64,000 nucleotides of DNA from Sabethes cyaneus. Lineage: Eukaryota > Arthropoda > Insecta > Diptera > Culicidae. The stretch spans positions 81,126,409-81,190,408 of the forward strand of contig NC_071353.1 in the NCBI RefSeq assembly GCF_943734655.1. The letters run 5' to 3'. Within the stretch, counting starts at the first letter, position 1, and each line of letters starts with the position of its first letter. Both the position numbers and the translations under genes were made by a program. Shown here piece after piece: positions 58,310-64,000 of this stretch. The notes below the pieces were generated by a model that was not told where the DNA came from, did not search any database, and worked only from the letters and a program-made list of their open reading frames with translations.

Positions 58310-60115
58310 CTAGCTGACCCGACAAACTTCGTATTGCCACAAATTAACCTGTGTTGTACATAAATCATGAATCCCGGATGATCTTTGTCACTATCTCGAG
58401 TTTTGCAAGCCCCCCAGTGGGCGGCGCTTCCGACGGCGGGTCACCGGCAACACTCGCGACCGTCTCGTCCTGAATGATCTAGTGTTACTATAGATAATTT
58501 TTGTGGTCTTGTTATTGATTAATGTTTTATGGAAGAGTCTCGAATTTCTCGAGTTGGATTAGTTTTTGAGTTTCGCAAAAAATTCTGTTTTGTTTGTATG
58601 AGAATCCATATCCCCCTACCACAGGGGTGAGAGGTCTCTAACTATCATAAAATAAATTCAAGACTCAAAAATCTCCTACATGCTAAATTTGGTTCCATTT
58701 GCTTGATTAGTACTCAAATTATAAGGAAATTTGTATTTCATTTGTATGGGAGCCCACCCTCTTAAAAGGGAAAGGGGTCGTAATACACCACAGAAAAAAA
58801 ATTCTGCCATCTAAAACTCTCACATGCCAAATATGGTTCCATTTGCTTGATTAGTTCTAAAGTTATGAGCAAATTTGTATTTCGTTTGAATGGGAGCCCC
58901 CCCCCTCCTAAAAAGGTAAGAAGTCCTAATTCATAATGGGAAAAATGGTTGCCTCCAAAAACACCCACATGCCAAATATGGTTCCATTTGCTTGATTAGT
59001 TCTCGAATTATGAGGAAATTTGTATTTCATTTGTGTAGAAGCCCCCCCTCTTGAAGTGTGGAAGGATCCTAATTCACCGTAGAAAATATTTTTGCCTCCA
59101 AAAACCTCCACATGCCGAATTTGGTTCTATTTGCTTGATTAGTTCTCGAGTTATGGGGAAATTTGTATTTCATTTGTATTGGAGCCCCCCCTCCTAATGT
59201 GGGAAGAGGTCCTAATTCATCACAGAAAAAATTCTTGCCTCCAAAAACACCTACACGCCAAATTTGGTTCCATTTGCTGGATTAGTTCTCGAGTTATGAG
59301 GAAATTTGTATTTCGTTTGTATAGGACCCCCCCTCCTAAAGTGGGGAGGGGTCCCAATTCATCATTGAAAAAAAATTGTTTCCAAAAACACACATATGCC
59401 AAATTTGGTTCAATTCGCTTGATTAGTTCTCGAGTTATGAGGAAATTTGTATTTCATTTGTACAGGAGCCCCCCCTCTTAGAGTGGGGAGGGGTCCCAAT
59501 TCATCATAGAAAAAAATTTTGTCTCCAAAAACACACACATGCCAAATTTGGTTCCATTTGCTTGATTAGTTCTCGAGTTATGAGGAAATTGGTATTTCAT
59601 TTGTACAGGAGCCCCCCCTCTTAAAGTGAGGAGGGGTCCTAATTCAACATAGAAAATTTTCTTGCCCTCGAAAACTTTCACATGCCAAATTTGGTTCCAT
59701 TTGCTTGATTAGTTCTCGAGTTATGAGGAAATTTGTATGGAAACCCCCCCTCTTAAAGGGGAGAGGAGTTATAATTCCCCTTATAAAGAGGGGAGGGGTC
59801 TCAAATTACCCTAGAATAAATTCTTGTCACCGAAAACACCCACATGCCAAATTTGGTTCTATTTGCTTGATTAGTTCTCGAGTTATGCAGAAATTTGTAT
59901 TTCATTTGTATGGGAGCCCCCCCTCTTAGTGGGGGAGGGGTCTCTAACCATCACTAAAACCTTTCCTGGCCCCAAAAACCTCTACATGCAAATTTTCACG
60001 CCGAGTAGTTTTTGATTCTATAGTAGTTTTTGATTCTTGTAGTAGTTTTTGATTCTATAAGGAACACAGGACAGACAGACAGACAGACAGACAGAAATCC
60101 TTCTTTATAGGTATA
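58310..60115 (-). mobile_element. mini-me-type element, copy 2
   Basis: Reverse orientation to copy 1. Begins CTAGCTGACCCGACAAACTT next to a (TTTA)n run, holds the same GC-rich core and about a dozen diverged units, and ends with only six to seven GACA units (60070-60095). Its small ORFs mirror those in copy 1. Confidence 0.75.
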
Positions 60116-60316
60116 GATTGTTACCAACAGGCAAAGCTTGCCCTAATGGCCCTTATTAACTAATACAAAAAATGTCGAAACATAGACTTGAGTGTATTGT
60201 TGTTTGGGGCCCAGCATCAAGGGGCGCATCAGTATGGGGGTACTGTCAAATCATATATGAGAGTGTATTGATGACATCGGGCTGATTACAACATAATAAA
60301 AAAATGTATTTTGTCA

Positions 60317-60450
60317 TTGGACTACGTTTTACGCCAAAATTTGGCTAAATTATTCTAAAAAATCTATCTCGAAAAATGATTTTGAACACTCAGCAGTTTT
60401 CTGATCGATTTTCAATATTTTTGCACCAATTGATAGAAAAATCTTTGGTT
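60317..60450. repeat. Repeat family X, fragment
   Basis: GGACTACGTTTTACGCC, then CAGCAGTTTTCTGATCGATT and ATTTTTGCACCAATTGAT, align with the first 180 bp of family X at low identity. Cut at the LINE fragment that follows. Confidence 0.55.
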
Positions 60451-60477
60451 GTACTCTTATTTGACTGACCGGGCGGC

Positions 60478-61400
60478 TTCCGTGAATGTTCAAGGAACTA
60501 AGTACCTCAAGGCAGTATCCTAGAACCATTAATCTTTGCACTTTTCGTGAATGATATTTGTAATTGGATCAATTCCGAGAAATTGTTGTTCGCTGACGAC
60601 CTAAAAATCTTCTGTACTATCACTTCCTCTCTCGATCGCGACAACCTGCCGCGTTGCTGCCTCGTAAACGGTATTGAAGTACATGTATCGAAATGCAACG
60701 TTGTTTTTTACTGCCGCCTTTGCAATCCTCAACGATTTACATACTGTATATTCGCACACGAAATAACACGCTGCAGCTCCGTCAAGGATCTGAGGGTTAC
60801 AATTGACAGCAAGATAAAGTTCGACGATCACATTCATCCGGCATACTCTGCACCGTTTGCCATGGCAGAACCCGCTACACCTTCCTGCTTATGAAAATCG
60901 TTGCCTGTTAACCCTAGAGCGGGCGCGCTGGTGTGCTGAGTACACGCGCGCGGACAACACTATTTTTACAAGCAATTTTCGACCACTTTTTAATCCTTTT
61001 TTGCTATATTTTGGCGTTATTAGAAAAAGGAAGAGTAAATCTTTGTATACAACCAACACTTTTGAATAATTTGATTTGAATAAAATTTCGATGATTGTTC
61101 GCGTTTTTCGAAAACGCGTTTTTACGCGTACTTTAGCGCGCTCACTCTAGGTCTAGGGTTAATAAGACTCAACCATCCCTGCTCAGTATGCTAGTAAAAA
61201 GAAGAGTATTATCGCGAAGATTATTTATTTTCGACTTACTAACGGGGGCCGTCGATAGCAGTTACTGCTGGAGCAGTTGAACTTCCACGCGCCTCGTCGT
61301 AGTCTGCTAAATTACGCATAACTTTGGACCCAGACGCATCGAACAACATATGGCCATAATAACCCGCTTCATGTTTGTTGTAGGCATTTCAATGAAGTAA
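60478..61400 (+). pseudogene. jockey-like LINE reverse transcriptase fragment
   Basis: Pieces in several frames: a VPQGSIL-type motif near 60512, LLFADDLKIF (60585-60620) with the catalytic Asp pair, SSVKDLRVTIDSKIKFDDHI, then beyond the MITE a C-terminal RLFIFDLLTGAVDSSYCWSS part (from about 61215). Frameshifts and truncation at both ends make it dead. The nested MITE at 60912-61158 splits it. Confidence 0.72.
60912..61158. mobile_element. piggyBac-type MITE nested in the LINE
   Basis: 247 bp, TTAA at 60908-60911 and 61159-61162, inverted ends CCCTAGA/TCTAGGG with GCGCGC-rich subterminal sequence. Confidence 0.75.
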
Positions 61401-61409
61401 ACCAGTTAT

Positions 61410-62160
61410 TTGTCTCTAATATTAGCAAAATAGGTTTAGAAATGCAACAATTAATTTAGAAATTTAGATCAATATGGGTAATACTAGTCTGCACTGCACT
61501 GAAGACTGTAAACAACAATAGGGTAGAGGCTCCAGTAGTTGTGGTAGTACCAGTAGTGGTGGAAACTCGAAATATATCATGATTTTGGCGGATTTCGAGA
61601 TAATTTCCGTTTTCTATTGTCTAATATATATTTGTTAACAGCTTTATCTAAGATACACAGTTAAAATTCAAGGTGTTGGTGCAACACCTTTTCAAATTCC
61701 TTTTCAGCAGTCCAATAGAGTGCAATTGCTTAAGAAATTCGTAACAATCCATAGCATTTTAACAAGCCTACGTTGTTATGCACCTGCTGCCATGCTCATT
61801 GCAAGCGTTGCTAAGGCGCTAAACAACATTCCACTATTATAGGCAAATTTTCCACTATTATAGGAACATTACCACTACTTTAGGACCACATACTAATATC
61901 AGGAAAAGCAATATTTTAGATATATTAACCAGTAGAATGGTATAATTTTGGTATGTATTTAAAGCCAACACTATGGTGCATCATATTATCATGTAGTTCA
62001 ATTGGAAACTGATAAATTGAGCGTTCAAATTGTCTTTACACACTATCCCCCGACATAATCCCTCCATTACTGGAGCATCTACCCTAAATAAAATAAAATC
62101 TATGCGTCTATCGCTCTACGCGTAATATGTACCATGAAAGATTGAAAATAATGAAGCACT
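61410..62160. other. Noncoding stretch
   Basis: Three diverged repeats of a CCACTATTATAGG phrase (61833-61885). No gene. Confidence 0.35.
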
Positions 62161-62166
62161 GTTTAA

Positions 62167-63359
62167 CCGTTATGTGTGCAACAGGGTAACCGGGTACCTT
62201 TTCAGTTTTAAAATAGTTATAACTCATTCAATTTCAAACATACGTCATTTTGCGACATCGTAAAACTCGTTGATCTTAAGTAATTGAGGTTTGTTTGGTG
62301 CATATCCATAAATGAGATTAGCAATGAGAGGCACTTGATTTTTTTTATTACCTAGGAGGGCGACAAGTGTACCCGGGTACCCATGATTTGCTATGTTCAT
62401 AACTTTGGCTATCTAGAACCGATTGGGATGAAACGAGTGGCATTTGATTCGTACATTTCTCTAGTTTTGATTAGATAAAGCATTTGGCTATCAAATGACA
62501 TGTAGTTCCCGCGAATCGGTAATTCCGGAGCAACGTCCGGTAAAACGTGGGAAGCCGCTTGTTTTGAAAGAATATCAGCTTTCAGCAAAGCTATTAGTTT
62601 TGAACTTGACATTGTGGACCCTTTTTTCATCTTATTATATAAATTGGTGACTTTAGATCGCATTGGCCATTCCAGAATTGGGTTCCTGTAGGGTTACAGA
62701 TGGCCAGTTGGGTGCCTAATCCAATATTATAATTGGTTTAGCGGGTCTTTTAGATGTTTTGAACTGATATGGCCAGTTTAGTACTGATTAATAATTTCGG
62801 AACTGGTTCCAAATGGGTAACTGATGGTTCTACGCTTTGAACTGTCCTGATAATGCTAAACATTATCTTGAATCCTGCGGTATGATCTGTGACCCCGTAG
62901 ATACCATTTTCGAAATAACCAATCAAAATACATCGAAATGTAAAAAATATCACCTACCGAACTAATTCCAAGAACTTTGATACCCATATTACTAGGTTTT
63001 ACCACGAATCCTAGACTGGTCACCCATGACCCCACAGGAACCTACTCCGGAATGGCCAACCTGATTTATCTCATTATATGAAATAGTTCATTGTATGAAT
63101 TTTTAGAGTTTTTATATCCGCATGACTGATTTTCCTGCAATACAATCAGTTCTCTACCTCACAGCGAACACTCTGTCGGAATTCTGGATTTTCGAGCCCC
63201 GTATGTCTTTTAATGGCCAAATGGCCAAATAATTCAAAACTAGATAAATTACCGAATCAAATGACACCTATTTCATCAAAATCGTTTTATAATTCTTGAT
63301 GTTATAACAATATCAATTTTGGGTACCCCAGAGGTGTTTTTTTGTCGCACACATAACGG
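62167..63359. mobile_element. TTAA-flanked piggyBac-type element, non-autonomous
   Basis: 1,193 bp with TTAA at 62163-62166 and 63360-63363 and inverted ends CCGTTATGTGTGC. The GGGTACC motif near both ends and the paired GGCCATTCCAGAAT / GGCCATTCCGGAGT blocks suggest two diverged internal halves. An 84-codon minus ORF (62409-62663) has no recognised family. Confidence 0.7.
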
Positions 63360-63363
63360 TTAA

Positions 63364-64000
63364 CTAGAAACCCTCGCATCGTGATTGGTTGGAAAAGATG
63401 TCATTAATTGTGTTCGACACATCAGCCCGTTGTTTGTGAACAGCCCCTGCTATGTGAACAGCCCTAGTGAGTTAGCGTGACGCAGTATCTATGCGAAACT
63501 GATTGGGTGACAGTGTCAAACTGATATCATAAATGAGCATAAACGAATTGTAAATAAACCGTGATTATTTCGATAGCTGAGATTCGATTGCAGTAAAAAG
63601 AATTTTCAATTAAAATTAAACTTACATTTCTATTTTGGAATTATACTTACGTTAAAGGTAAACTATATTTACATTCTTAAATCGATATTAACACTTACAT
63701 GCTATTTATTTAAGCTAACACGTTAAAACTTAAGTCTAAAAAGAATCTTTTTGTGCGCGGATAAAAACTTGTACGGAGACTGAAATGTGAGTAATATTAT
63801 GAATCTAGAAGTGAACTGTGCAGAGTCTAAATTACAGCCACAAAGAATCGCCCAAGCCTTTATTGTTTAGTCAACTGAATACGACTGACTGTGCTTAGCA
63901 ATCTATACGACAACGATTACCGAACTGTTCAGACAGCTCGTCGCATCGGCGGCACAGTGTAACGCTGCCGAGGTGGTATATAGCGCGAGGCATGTTCTGA
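63364..64000. other. Right-edge stretch, possible promoter-bearing repeat
   Basis: On the minus strand a TATATA (near 63979) lies about 110 bp upstream of an AATAAA (near 63864), as in many LTRs, but no LTR border or partner is in the window. No tomosyn exon seen. Confidence 0.25.

Noticed and set aside
59179..59481. 100-codon ORF, related to one at 38937-39185
   Set aside because: Produced by mini-me tandem units in opposite orientations; frames break between units.
62409..62663. 84-codon minus ORF as a host gene
   Set aside because: Lies wholly inside a TTAA-flanked inverted-repeat element; no family recognised.

Overview
The window looks like transposon-rich nuclear DNA of a mosquito, most probably an aedine culicine. 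This is inferred from the element families, the microsatellite-bearing mini-me-type repeats, tRNA-derived SINEs, small AT-rich introns and the huge repeat-filled intron; the species cannot be read from the sequence. I see no bacterial or organellar genes.

The only host gene I can support is tomosyn (syntaxin-binding protein 5 family), on the minus strand. Four consecutive exons are present: 57102-56942, 56878-56416, 24987-24909 and 24815-24699. All three junctions have GT..AG borders and matching reading phase. The middle pair is separated by one intron of 31,428 bp, so everything from 24988 to 56415 is intronic.

Layout. (1) 1-8.3 kb: dispersed repeats, a SINE, a mini-me fragment, a Transib-like element (3930-5660, 5-bp target duplication CATTC) and a four-copy satellite of about 320-365 bp. 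(2) 8332-19006: a young but broken Ty3/gypsy LTR retrotransposon with 4-bp target duplication GTAT, LTRs under 1% diverged, a tRNA-Lys-type primer site, gag, an A AAA AAC frameshift site, protease, RT, RNase H and integrase, a hAT-type MITE and a tandem-repeat 3' region. (3) 19-24.7 kb: microsatellites, a palindromic-ended repeat family, nested MITEs and one unassigned small ORF. (4) 24.7-56.4 kb: the tomosyn intron. It holds a Penelope-like foldback element inside a piggyBac-type MITE, a perfect 9,684-bp (CAGA)2421 array that flips strand into (TCTG)55 next to a mini-me element, a full-length RTE-like LINE (3,303 bp, 11-bp target duplication) with two lesions, two more Transib-like elements, an inverted SINE dimer, and a 5-kb region bounded by hAT-like ends. 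(5) 56.4-57.1 kb: the first two tomosyn exons. (6) 57.1-64 kb: intron and repeats, including a SINE hairpin, a second mini-me element in reverse orientation, a jockey-like LINE fragment and two TTAA-flanked elements.

Most mobile elements were dated relative to one another by nesting and target-site duplications, which I checked base by base. Every transposon coding region found carries at least one frameshift, stop, truncation or catalytic change, so nothing here appears autonomous. The most unusual features are the 9.7-kb perfect tetranucleotide array inside a synaptic-gene intron, its one-base palindromic strand switch, and the elements whose termini are CACAGTG or CACTATG with 5-bp target duplications, as in Transib and RAG-type transposons.
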